Below, one piece after another: positions 45,673-53,565 of a stretch of DNA of 64,000 nt. Below the pieces are notes generated by a model, which saw nothing but the letters and a program-made list of their open reading frames with translations, was not told where the DNA came from and did no database searches. Source of the DNA: Croceibacterium soli (GTDB lineage: Bacteria > Pseudomonadota > Alphaproteobacteria > Sphingomonadales > Sphingomonadaceae). The translations under genes and the position numbers were made by a program. Positions within the stretch are counted from its first letter, which is position 1. Every line of letters begins with the position of its first letter. The stretch is taken from the NCBI RefSeq assembly GCF_009828065.1, contig NZ_WTYK01000002.1, forward strand, positions 248,001 to 312,000, in the 5' to 3' direction.

Positions 45673-46992
45673 ATGCGCCACATCGCGATTATCGGCTCCG
45701 GCCCCGCAGGATACTACACCGCAGAAGCCGCGCAGAAGGCGTTCGGAGAGGACATACGGGTCGATATCTTCGATCTGATGCCGGTGCCCTACGGACTGAT
45801 CCGCAGCGGCGTCGCGCCCGATCACCAGTCGATCAAGGGGGTTTCGCGGCGTTACGAGAAGACCGCGCTGAGCGACAACGTCCGCTTTGCCGGCAATGTG
45901 GCGATCGGGCGCGATGTGAGCATCCCCGAACTGCGTGAGCTGTATGACGCCGTGGTCCTGGCCACCGGCGCCCCGCAAGACCGGCCGCTCGAGATTTCCG
46001 GCGCGGAACTCGGCAATGTGTTCGGCAGTGCGGCGTTCGTGGGCTGGTACAACGGACATCCGCAGTTCGCCGAGCTCGATCCGGACCTGTCCGGGACAAC
46101 CGCCGTAATTATCGGCATGGGCAACGTCGCGCTCGACGTCGCCCGTATCCTCGCCAAGACGCCGCGGGAATTCGACGGCAGCGACATCGTCGCCCATGCG
46201 CTCGACCGGCTGGCCGCCTCCAATATCGAGCGCATCGTCTTCCTCGGCCGCCGGGGGCCCCACCAGATCATGATGACGCCGAAGGAACTCGGCGAATTGG
46301 GAGAACTCGAGCGCGCCGCGCCGCATGTCGATCCCAGCGACCTTCCGGAGGAAACCGAAGACGCGCTGCTAGAGCCGGGGCTGCGCAAGTCGGTGACGCT
46401 GTTGCGCGGCTTCGCCGCCATGCCGGAGCATGCCCGCGCCGCGAAGAGGGTGGCGATCGAGTTCGATTTCTTCGCCCAGCCCCTCGCGCTGACGGGAAGC
46501 GGCGAAGTCGAGGCCATCGAAGTCGAGCGCACGAGGGTGACGGACGGCCGTGCCGAGCGCACGGGCGAGACCTACAGCATCCCGGCATCGCTGGTGGTCA
46601 GCTGCATCGGCTACCGCACCGCGCCGATCCCTGACGTCCCGTTCGACGAACGCGCCGGCCGCTTCGCCAACGACGAGGGGCGCATCCTCCCAGGCCTTTA
46701 CTGCGTCGGCTGGGCCCGGCGCGGCCCTTCCGGCACGATCGGCACGAACCGCCCAGACGGCTATGCGCTGGTGGAGAAGATCCGCGAGGATATCGACAGC
46801 GGTGCCCTCGGCCACGGGGAGAAGCAAGGCCGCGCCGGCTTCGACGCCCTGGCCGCGGAGCGCGGCCTGGACGTCGTCACCTTTCGCGATTGGAAGAAGA
46901 TCGAGGAAGCCGAGGAAAAGGCGGCCCGGGAGAGCGCCCCGCGCGAGAAGTTCGTCGACGTCGAGGCGATGATCAGGGCGCGGCGGGAGTGA
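45673..46992 (+). CDS. Ferredoxin-NADP reductase (adrenodoxin-reductase type)
   Basis: A 439-residue flavoprotein of the FprA/adrenodoxin reductase family, moving electrons between NADPH and ferredoxin. FAD motif GSGPAGYYTAEA at the N-terminus, PVPYGLIRSGVAPDH, NADPH motif GMGNVALDVARIL and the C-terminal GWARRGPSGTIGTNRPD. ATG 45673 follows GAAGGAGG. Its stop lies 7 bases before the inverted repeat of the first GxxExxY element. Confidence 0.93.
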   Translation: MRHIAIIGSGPAGYYTAEAAQKAFGEDIRVDIFDLMPVPYGLIRSGVAPDHQSIKGVSRRYEKTALSDNVRFAGNVAIGRDVSIPELRELYDAVVLATGAPQDRPLEISGAELGNVFGSAAFVGWYNGHPQFAELDPDLSGTTAVIIGMGNVALDVARILAKTPREFDGSDIVAHALDRLAASNIERIVFLGRRGPHQIMMTPKELGELGELERAAPHVDPSDLPEETEDALLEPGLRKSVTLLRGFAAMPEHARAAKRVAIEFDFFAQPLALTGSGEVEAIEVERTRVTDGRAERTGETYSIPASLVVSCIGYRTAPIPDVPFDERAGRFANDEGRILPGLYCVGWARRGPSGTIGTNRPDGYALVEKIREDIDSGALGHGEKQGRAGFDALAAERGLDVVTFRDWKKIEEAEEKAARESAPREKFVDVEAMIRARRE

Positions 46993-46999
46993 GATTCTG

Positions 47000-47458
47000 G
47001 TTCACGCCGAGGCGCAGAGACGCAGAGAGTCAGGTGGGCGGACGATAGTCGTTCACTACCCTTTGGATACCTTCCTTCATCGTCGCGGCAGCAAAGTTGA
47101 GAAGCAGCCCTACGGGCTGGTTTGTCAGGCGTAGGTATTTCAGCAGCTGTTTGCCGTGGGCCCGCCCGATCTTTTCAACAGACTTGATCTCGAGGATCAG
47201 TCTGTTGTCCACCATCAGATCGACACGAAACGCGCCGGGGAACCGCAGTCCGTCGAATTTAACGTCGATCGGCAGTTGCCGATCGACCTTATACCGCATG
47301 CGCTCCAAACTGGCCGCGAGGACGGACTCGTATACGCTCTCCAGCAAACCTGGCCCAAGCCCACGATGAATGCGAATGGCTTCGTTCAGAACATCCGAGG
47401 TGACGTGATCGATCGGCTTCATCCCGAACTCTCCGCGTCTCTGCGCCTCGGCGTGAAC
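47000..47458. mobile_element. Inverted-repeat element carrying a GxxExxY gene (element 1)
   Basis: Left arm 47000-47030 (starts GTTCACGCCGAGG, contains two CGCAGAG units) and right arm 47428-47458 are inverted copies, 30 of 31 bases matching. The single mismatch lies in the ribosome-binding GGAGAG of the enclosed gene. The gene fills the space exactly: its start codon is 5 bases inside the right arm and its stop codon begins on the last base of the left arm. Flanks are the stop of the ferredoxin reductase gene (7 nt away) and of dnaN (2 nt away). No target-site duplication is seen. Confidence 0.8.
47030..47422 (-). CDS. GxxExxY family protein, PD-(D/E)XK-like
   Basis: A 130-residue protein with the name-giving motif in GLGPGLLESVYESVL and a later DLMVDNRLILEIKSVE that has the D...ExK spacing of PD-(D/E)XK nucleases, then KQLLKYLRLTNQPVGLLLNF. 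Function of the family is unproven. The gene is tightly enclosed by a 31-bp inverted repeat, which also supplies its GGAGAG ribosome site 6 nt before the ATG. About half its residues match the second copy at 49559. Confidence 0.9.
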   Translation of the reverse strand: MKPIDHVTSDVLNEAIRIHRGLGPGLLESVYESVLAASLERMRYKVDRQLPIDVKFDGLRFPGAFRVDLMVDNRLILEIKSVEKIGRAHGKQLLKYLRLTNQPVGLLLNFAAATMKEGIQRVVNDYRPPT

Positions 47459-47460
47459 AA

Positions 47461-48588
47461 CTAAACGCGCATCGGCATCAGTACGTAGAGAGCGGGGCTG
47501 TTGCTGTCCTGGCGGATCAGCGTCGGGGCGCCGGCGTCGGCTAGGTGCAGTTCGACCGTATCGCCGTCGATCTGGCCGAGGATGTCCTTCAGGTAGTTCG
47601 CGTTGAAGCCGATCTCGAAGCCGTCGGAGCTGTACTGCGCCGGCACTTCTTCGGACGCCGTGCCGTTGTCGGGGCTGGTGACCGAGAGCGTCACCCGGTC
47701 CTGCTCCAGGCCCATCTTGACCGCGCGGGTGCGCTCCGTGGCGATCGTCGCGACGCGGTCGACGCCTTCGTAGAAGCTCTTCGGATCGACCCTCAGCAGC
47801 TTGTCGTTCCCGGTCGGAATGACGCGGCTGTAGTCGGGGAACGTGCCGTCGATCAGCTTGCTGGTCAGGACCATGCCGCCCTCGCCGCCGAGCGTGAAGC
47901 GGATCTTGCTGGCCGAGAGGTCGATCAGGACGTTGCTGTCGAGCGCTTCCTCGAGCAGCTTGCGCAGTTCGCCCACGGCCTTCCGTGGCACGATCACGTC
48001 CGGCATGCCCGCAGCGCCTTCGGGACGCGGCAGGGTGAAGCGCGCAAGGCGGTGGCCATCCGTCGCGGCGGCCTTGAGGACCGGCTGGTCCTCGTCCGTC
48101 ACGTGCAGGAAAATGCCGTTGAGGTAGTACCGCGTCTCTTCGGTCGAAATTGCGAAGCGGGTGCGGTCGATCAGCTCGGCAAGCGTCTTGGCCGGGATCT
48201 CGAAGCTGGTCGGCAGGTCGCCTTCGACGATCATCGGGAAATCGTCGCGCGGGAGCGTCGGCAGCTGGAAGCGGCTGCGCCCGGCCTTGACGGTCATGCG
48301 GTTGTCGGCCGTCTCCAGGCTCACCTGGCTGCCGTCCGGCAGCTTACGGGCGATGTCGAACAGCAGGTGGGCGGAAACAGTGATCGCGCCGGCGCCGTCG
48401 ACCGAGACGGCCTCGAGGCTTTCGACGACCTGGAGGTCGAGGTCGGTGGCCATGACCCTGACCAGCCCGTCACCCGACGCTTCGATCAGGACATTGGACA
48501 GGATCGGGATCGTGTTGCGCCGTTCGACCACGGATTGCACGTGGGACAGGCAGCGCAGCAGCTTGGCGCGTTCGATCGTGGCCTTCAT
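47461..48588 (-). CDS. dnaN: DNA polymerase III beta sliding clamp
   Basis: A 375-residue protein forming the dimeric clamp that holds the replicative polymerase on DNA. Three repeated clamp domains are visible, beginning MKATIERAKLLRCLSHVQSV and ending with the LYVLMPMRV C-terminus typical of the family. It is not next to dnaA here, as is common in sphingomonads. Its TAG stop is 2 nt from the inverted repeat of element 1. Confidence 0.97.
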   Translation of the reverse strand: MKATIERAKLLRCLSHVQSVVERRNTIPILSNVLIEASGDGLVRVMATDLDLQVVESLEAVSVDGAGAITVSAHLLFDIARKLPDGSQVSLETADNRMTVKAGRSRFQLPTLPRDDFPMIVEGDLPTSFEIPAKTLAELIDRTRFAISTEETRYYLNGIFLHVTDEDQPVLKAAATDGHRLARFTLPRPEGAAGMPDVIVPRKAVGELRKLLEEALDSNVLIDLSASKIRFTLGGEGGMVLTSKLIDGTFPDYSRVIPTGNDKLLRVDPKSFYEGVDRVATIATERTRAVKMGLEQDRVTLSVTSPDNGTASEEVPAQYSSDGFEIGFNANYLKDILGQIDGDTVELHLADAGAPTLIRQDSNSPALYVLMPMRV

Positions 48589-48755
48589 CGGTCGTTCTCT
48601 AACCCCCTTGCGCGCCTAAACGGACCGGCATCGACCGGAATCGCCTATCAGCGCCGGAATATCTCCTCTTACCCTTAGCGCGAGGGGAGCGGGCAGCAAG
48701 GCTCGTCCGCTCCCGGCAAGGGGAAGCTGGGGATAAACACGGGCAAAGCGCGCCT

Positions 48756-49508
48756 TCAGGAGAACATCGCCATGCCGCCGTTCACGTGCAGGACCTGCCC
48801 GGTGACGTATTCCGCTTCTTTGCTGGCGAGATAGGCGACCGCGGCGCCGACATCCCCGCCCTCGCCCATGCGGCCCATCGGAATGCGGGCATTGAGCGCC
48901 TCCTTCTGCGCGTCGGGCAGCACTTCCGTCATCGCCGTACGGATGAAGCCCGGCGCCACGCAGTTGGCGGTGATCCCGCGGCTGGCGACTTCCTGCGCGA
49001 AGCTCTTGGTCATGCCCACGAGCCCGGCCTTGGCCGCGGCGTAGTTCATCTGACCCGGATTGCCGGTCGCGCCGACGACGCTGGTGATCGTGATGATTCG
49101 CCCGAACCGAGCCTTCATCATCGGCCGCGCGCTGGCGCGTATCAGACGGAATGCGGCTTCGAGGTTGATCCGGATGACCTGGTCCCACTCCTCGTCCTTC
49201 ATCCGCATGGCCAGGTTGTCGCGGGTGATGCCGGCATTGTTCACCACGATGTCGAGCTTGCCGAACGTGTCGAGCGCCGCGGGAATGAGCTCCTCGACCT
49301 GAGTGGTGTTGGAAAGATCGCAGGTGATCTCGACGTGGTCGTGCCCGAACTCGTCGTTCAGCTCCTCTCTAAAGGAGCGGAGCTTGCTGGAGTTGGAGCC
49401 CGAGAGCGCCAACCGCGCCCCCTGCCGCGCCAGCGCGCGCGAGATCGAGGAGCCGATCCCCCCGGCTGCGCCGGTGACGAGGGCGGTCATTCCTGTGAGG
49501 TCGAACAT
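48756..49508 (-). CDS. fabG: 3-oxoacyl-[acyl-carrier-protein] reductase
   Basis: A 250-residue SDR that reduces 3-oxoacyl-ACP in fatty acid synthesis. Motifs: VTGAAGGIGSSI, NNAG, ITSVVGATG with catalytic Ser, YAAAK, and the C-terminal GQVLHVNGGMAMFS specific to FabG. CAGGAG precedes ATG 49508. It lies downstream of fabD, but the second GxxExxY element separates the two genes. Confidence 0.95.
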   Translation of the reverse strand: MFDLTGMTALVTGAAGGIGSSISRALARQGARLALSGSNSSKLRSFREELNDEFGHDHVEITCDLSNTTQVEELIPAALDTFGKLDIVVNNAGITRDNLAMRMKDEEWDQVIRINLEAAFRLIRASARPMMKARFGRIITITSVVGATGNPGQMNYAAAKAGLVGMTKSFAQEVASRGITANCVAPGFIRTAMTEVLPDAQKEALNARIPMGRMGEGGDVGAAVAYLASKEAEYVTGQVLHVNGGMAMFS

Positions 49509-49530
49509 TGCAGTTGCTCCTGATTTTTTT

Positions 49531-49984
49531 GCGCTCGCAGAGGCGCGGAGGCGCAGAGTTATCGTGCCGGACCGTGGTTGTTTACGACCCTTCGGATGCC
49601 TTGCTTCATGGTTTCGCCAGAGAAATTGAGCAGCAGACCGACGGAAAGACCGGTCAGCCGAAGATAGGTCAGCAATTGCTTCGCGTGCAGGTTCGTCAAG
49701 CTGTCCACCGACTTGATCTCGAGGACCAAACGCCTGTCCACCAGCAGATCGATACGAAACGCGCCAGGGAAGCGCAGGCCGTCATAATGAATTTCGACCG
49801 GCTGTTGCCGGTCGATGGGAATCCCGCGACGGCCCAACGCTCCGAAGAGAACGGTTTCGTAGACCGACTCCAGTAAGCCGGGGCCAAGCTCGCGATGAAT
49901 GCGAACGCACTCGTCCACCACGATGCCACTCAGTTCGTCGATGGGAGGTGAAACCACTCTGCGCCTCCGCGCCTCTGCGAGCGC
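49531..49984. mobile_element. Inverted-repeat element carrying a GxxExxY gene (element 2), inside the fab operon
   Basis: Arms at 49531-49559 and 49956-49984 are perfect 29-bp inverted copies, starting GCGCTCGCAGAGG. The right arm directly abuts the TAG stop of fabD (49985-49987). The enclosed gene starts two bases inside the right arm and its stop codon begins on the last base of the left arm. fabG begins 22 bases beyond. The arm sequence differs from that of element 1, but both are built from CGCAGAG/GCGGAG units. No target-site duplication is seen. Confidence 0.82.
49559..49957 (-). CDS. GxxExxY family protein, PD-(D/E)XK-like
   Basis: A 132-residue protein with ELGPGLLESVYETVL and DLLVDRRLVLEIKSVD, the same layout as the copy at 47030. 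Start is GTG 49957, partly inside the inverted repeat, with GGAGG of the repeat 6 nt upstream. It sits between fabD and fabG on their strand and would be co-transcribed with them. In the message the two 29-nt arms could pair and hide its ribosome site. Confidence 0.9.
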   Translation of the reverse strand: MVSPPIDELSGIVVDECVRIHRELGPGLLESVYETVLFGALGRRGIPIDRQQPVEIHYDGLRFPGAFRIDLLVDRRLVLEIKSVDSLTNLHAKQLLTYLRLTGLSVGLLLNFSGETMKQGIRRVVNNHGPAR

Positions 49985-50920
49985 CTAAATACTTTTCGCC
50001 AGCGCTTCGATATCGGCCATCGTCACTACGCTCGTGACGGTGACGTCCTCCACCGTGCGGCCGATCATCGGGCCGAGGACTTTGCCGCCGAGTTCGACGA
50101 AGTGGTCGACGCCCGCCGCTTTCATCGCCAGCACGCTCTCGCGCCAGCGTACGCGGCCGGTGACCTGTTCGACGAGCAAGCGGCGCTCTTCGAGCGGGTC
50201 GGTGACCGCGGCGGCGGTGACGTTGGCGTAGAGCGGCAGGAGGAAAGGCTGCGGCGACGTGCGGCCGAGCGCTTCTTCCATTGCTTCGGCGGCGGACTGC
50301 ATCAGCGAGCAGTGGAACGGTGCGGAGACCGGCAGCAGGACGCCGCGCTTTATGCCGTGTTCCTTCGCCAGAGCGACCGCGCGCTCGATCGCGGCGCGAT
50401 GGCCTGAGAGAACCACCTGCCCGGGATCGTTGTCGTTGGCCACCTCGCAAACTTCGCCTTCGGCGGCCGCCTCCGCCAACGCGGTGGCCTTGTCGATGTC
50501 GGCGCCGAGCAGCGCGCACATGGCGCCCTGGCCCACCGGCACCGCGGCCTGCATCGCCAGCCCGCGCAGCTTGAGCAGCCGGGCGGTGTCGGCGAGCGAG
50601 AACGCCTGGACGGCGGAGAGAGCGGTGTATTCGCCGAGGCTGTGGCCGGCGACGCAATCGGCCTTGTCGGCGATTGCGAGACCGCCTTCCTTCTCGAGCA
50701 CGCGCAAGACGGCGATGGCGTTGGCCATGATCGCCGGCTGGGCGTTCTCGGTCAGGGTCAGGGTCTCTTCCGGCCCATCGCGCATGATCTTCGACAGGCC
50801 CTGGCCGAGCGCCTCGTCCACTTCCTGGAATACCTCGCGCGCTGCGGCGCTGGCGTCGGCCAGGTCGGCGCCCATGCCTACTTTCTGGCTGCCTTGGCCG
50901 GGGAAGATGAAAGCTCTCAT
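49985..50920 (-). CDS. fabD: Malonyl-CoA:acyl-carrier-protein transacylase
   Basis: A 311-residue enzyme loading malonyl groups onto ACP for fatty acid synthesis. MRAFIFPGQGSQKVGMG start, catalytic serine in GHSLGEYTAL, Arg/His segments ending in SAPFHCSLM, and ANVTAAAV. ATG 50920 has AAGGAG 8 nt upstream; longer in-frame starts are rejected. It begins the fabD-GxxExxY-fabG run. Confidence 0.96.
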   Translation of the reverse strand: MRAFIFPGQGSQKVGMGADLADASAAAREVFQEVDEALGQGLSKIMRDGPEETLTLTENAQPAIMANAIAVLRVLEKEGGLAIADKADCVAGHSLGEYTALSAVQAFSLADTARLLKLRGLAMQAAVPVGQGAMCALLGADIDKATALAEAAAEGEVCEVANDNDPGQVVLSGHRAAIERAVALAKEHGIKRGVLLPVSAPFHCSLMQSAAEAMEEALGRTSPQPFLLPLYANVTAAAVTDPLEERRLLVEQVTGRVRWRESVLAMKAAGVDHFVELGGKVLGPMIGRTVEDVTVTSVVTMADIEALAKSI

Positions 50921-50942
50921 AGCGGTCTCCTTTCCCGGCCGG

Positions 50943-51767
50943 TTAGGAGCGGGCGTCGCCTGCTGCAAGGTCGAACGGCACGATCCTGTTGGCAGCATCG
51001 TGGCCAATATCGGCGCGCCCGAGGTAGGCTATGCCGGCCCGCGCGCACCAGTCGCGAGCGATGTCTTCGGGTTCGGTACCGAACGGGCGATCGTTCTCCG
51101 GCACCGCGCCGAGCCGCCCGAGCCTCAGCGCGGCGATCCCGCGCAAGTGCTCGGTCACGTGGAAGAACAGGCGGTCGACAGCGTAGAGGTGCTCGGCCAC
51201 TTCCTCGACGAGGACGACGCGGCCGGTAAGGTCCGGCAGGAAGCGGGTGCCGCAGAGCATCGCCAGCGTGGTGAGGTTGAAGGCCACGGCGGGCTGCTCG
51301 TTCAGGCCGGGCTCCAGCCCTTCCGTCGAACCCGCCAGCCAGCCCAGCGCGCGACGGACCGCCTCTTCGCCGCCGTCTCGCCGTACGTCGACCGGCATCG
51401 GCCCGTGGACGGCTTGCGCAAACCGGTAGCGGTTTGCCGCCGCCAGGAGATAACCGCAGTCGGAATAGCCAAGCCACTGCTGCTCCGCACCGCGTCCGCT
51501 CAGCCGCTCGACCGCCTCGGCCACGATCCTGTTCGAGCCATATCCCCCTTTGGCGAACCACACGGCCTCTGCGCCGGAGTTCGCGCAGTCGAGCAGTGCC
51601 GCGAGCCGCTCCGCATCGGGCCCGGCGAAATGACCGGCTTCGGCGAAGCACTGCTCGTGGAACTCGAGCTGCAAGGAAGGAAACTCCGCGGACGCTATCG
51701 CTTGCACTCGCGCCGCATCTGCGCGGGTGATCGGAGTTGCGGGTGCGCAGATGGCGATGCGGGTCAT
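50943..51767 (-). CDS. ldcA: LD-carboxypeptidase (peptidase S66)
   Basis: A 274-residue S66 peptidase that removes the terminal D-Ala from murein tetrapeptides in peptidoglycan recycling. It has CAPATPITRADA at the start, the nucleophile Ser in GYSDCGYL, the Glu region VVLVEEVAEHLY and the His in ADIGHD, completing the Ser-Glu-His triad. It is divergent from mpl, which uses its product; the two starts are 100 bases apart. Confidence 0.85.
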   Translation of the reverse strand: MTRIAICAPATPITRADAARVQAIASAEFPSLQLEFHEQCFAEAGHFAGPDAERLAALLDCANSGAEAVWFAKGGYGSNRIVAEAVERLSGRGAEQQWLGYSDCGYLLAAANRYRFAQAVHGPMPVDVRRDGGEEAVRRALGWLAGSTEGLEPGLNEQPAVAFNLTTLAMLCGTRFLPDLTGRVVLVEEVAEHLYAVDRLFFHVTEHLRGIAALRLGRLGAVPENDRPFGTEPEDIARDWCARAGIAYLGRADIGHDAANRIVPFDLAAGDARS

Positions 51768-51866
51768 GGCCCGGGACTACCCCGCCCCCAGCGTTTCGTC
51801 ACCCCCGCGCCGGCAAGGGGTGGCGGGCGATTGAAACTGGCAGGTTGTTGGCACATAGCACGTCCC

Positions 51867-53306
51867 ATGCCCGACACATCGCCCGCCGACCTCACCGCCC
51901 ATCCCTGGTTCTTCTGCGGCATCGGCGGGTCCGGAATGCTGCCGCTTGCGACGATCCTCAAGGGGCTCGGCGCGGACGTGGCCGGATCCGACCGCAGCCG
52001 CGACCAGGGCCGCTCGCCGGAGAAGTTCGCCTGGCTCGAAGCACAGGGCTTCGGCCTGTTCCCGCAGGACGGCAGCGGCATCACCTCGCCGGAGCAGACG
52101 CTCGTCGCCTCCGCCGCGATCGAGGACACGGTGCCGGAAGTCGTTCGCGCCCGCGAACTCGGCTGCCCGCGCATGACTCGTGCCGAGCTTCTGGCGACGC
52201 TGTTCAACGCCTCGCCCTGCGGGATCGCGGTGGGCGGGACCAGCGGCAAGTCGACCGTCACCGGAATGCTCGGCTGGGTCATGCACCAGTTCGGGCGCGA
52301 TCCGACGATCATGAACGGTGCGGTGATGAAGAACTTCGTCGCCGCCGATGCGCCGTTCGCCAGTGCCAAAGTCGGCGCTGGCGGCGTGTTCGTGTCCGAA
52401 GTCGACGAGAGCGACGGATCCATCGCGCTCTACCGTCCGCAAGTCGCGGTCCTGCTCAACGTCAGCCTAGACCACAAGAGCATGGAGGAGCTGCGCGCCC
52501 TGTTCTCCGGCTTCGTGCTGACCTCGCAGCGGGTCGCGGCGAACTGGGACGACGAGGAGGCCCGGCTGATCGCGGAGCATGCGAGCGGCGTGATCTCGTT
52601 CGGCATCACCGACGCGGAGGCGACCATCGGCATTCAGCCCGACACGATCGAGCACACGCCGGCCGGCATTCGTGCGATTCTTGTCGACCGACGCAACGGC
52701 AGCACGCATCCGCTGCACCTGCGCATGCCCGGGCGGCACAACCTGGCGAACGCGCTGGCTGCCATCGCCGGGGCGGTGGCGGCGGGCGTTCCGGTCTCCG
52801 ACGCAGTGAGCGCTCTGGCCACTTTCACCGGGCTGGCCCGCCGGTTCGACGTGATCGGCACCAGCGCCTCCGGCGTCACGGTGATCGACGACTTCGGCCA
52901 CAATCCGGAGAAGTGCCGCGCCACCCTGCGCACGCTGAAGGCGCATCCCGGACGGGTGATCGCGTTCTTCCAGCCTCATGGCTACGGCCCGCTCCGGCAA
53001 ATGGGACACGAACTGGCGCGCACTTTCGCGCACGAGCTCGGATCCGAAGACCTGACGATCCTGTGCGATCCGGTCTACTTCGGCGGCACCGTGGATCGCA
53101 GCGAGGGCAGCGAGCGCATCGTTAGGCTGATCGAGGAAGCCGGCGGATCCGCCGAATACATTCCGAGCCGCGAGGACTGCGGCCGCCGTATCGTCGAGAT
53201 CGCCCGTCCCGGCGACCGAATCGTGGTGATGGGCGCGAGGGACGATACTCTGACCGAGTTCGCCAGGAGCATACTGGCTGGCCTCGACGCGCAGCGGAAC
53301 GGCTGA
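51867..53306 (+). CDS. mpl: UDP-MurNAc:L-alanyl-gamma-D-glutamyl-meso-diaminopimelate ligase (Mur ligase family)
   Basis: A 479-residue Mur ligase. It has an N-terminal UDP-binding FCGIGGSGMLPLA, the ATP loop VGGTSGKSTVTGM, NVSLDHKS, and the C-terminal domain with IDDFGHNPEKCRATLRTL. Such ligases reattach murein tripeptide to UDP-MurNAc; a MurC role is less likely because murC normally sits in the cell-wall gene cluster. Divergent from the LD-carboxypeptidase gene, which makes the tripeptide from tetrapeptide. Its stop overlaps the next gene (TGATG). Confidence 0.82.
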   Translation: MPDTSPADLTAHPWFFCGIGGSGMLPLATILKGLGADVAGSDRSRDQGRSPEKFAWLEAQGFGLFPQDGSGITSPEQTLVASAAIEDTVPEVVRARELGCPRMTRAELLATLFNASPCGIAVGGTSGKSTVTGMLGWVMHQFGRDPTIMNGAVMKNFVAADAPFASAKVGAGGVFVSEVDESDGSIALYRPQVAVLLNVSLDHKSMEELRALFSGFVLTSQRVAANWDDEEARLIAEHASGVISFGITDAEATIGIQPDTIEHTPAGIRAILVDRRNGSTHPLHLRMPGRHNLANALAAIAGAVAAGVPVSDAVSALATFTGLARRFDVIGTSASGVTVIDDFGHNPEKCRATLRTLKAHPGRVIAFFQPHGYGPLRQMGHELARTFAHELGSEDLTILCDPVYFGGTVDRSEGSERIVRLIEEAGGSAEYIPSREDCGRRIVEIARPGDRIVVMGARDDTLTEFARSILAGLDAQRNG

Positions 53307-53554
53307 TGGAGTTCGTCGCCGCGTTCATCGCCGGCTTGCTGGGCTGGCAGGTCGGCACGCTCGGCCGCAAGGAAGTCAAGGCGATGATCATCGTCGTGCT
53401 TGGCTGGACCACCGTGACCACGATCGCCAGCGTGCCTTACGTCAGCGTTACCGAGGTGCTCGCAACGCTGGCCTTGCGGACGGTTGTGATAGCGGTGCCC
53501 TACACGATCGGCGTGCTGCTGCAGCGCTGGCGCAAGGGCAAGCGCCTGCGGTAG
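53306..53554 (+). CDS. Small two-to-three-helix membrane protein
   Basis: An 82-residue protein with hydrophobic segments at roughly residues 3-15, 25-45 and 53-72, and a basic tail LLQRWRKGKRLR. No family is recognised. Its ATG overlaps the mpl stop by one base, so it is translationally coupled to a peptidoglycan-recycling ligase and probably acts in the inner membrane. Confidence 0.7.
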   Translation: MEFVAAFIAGLLGWQVGTLGRKEVKAMIIVVLGWTTVTTIASVPYVSVTEVLATLALRTVVIAVPYTIGVLLQRWRKGKRLR

Positions 53555-53565
53555 CCCGCTTCAGA

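Noticed and set aside
47000-47458. Interpretation of the inverted repeats as a simple bidirectional terminator between fpr and dnaN
   Set aside because: The arms are about 400 nt apart with a conserved gene between them and no T runs; element 2 shows the same plan inside an operon where a terminator would not be expected.
51867-53306. Assignment as murC
   Set aside because: The gene is not in a cell-wall cluster and is paired with an LD-carboxypeptidase gene, which favours Mpl; sequence alone cannot fully exclude MurC.
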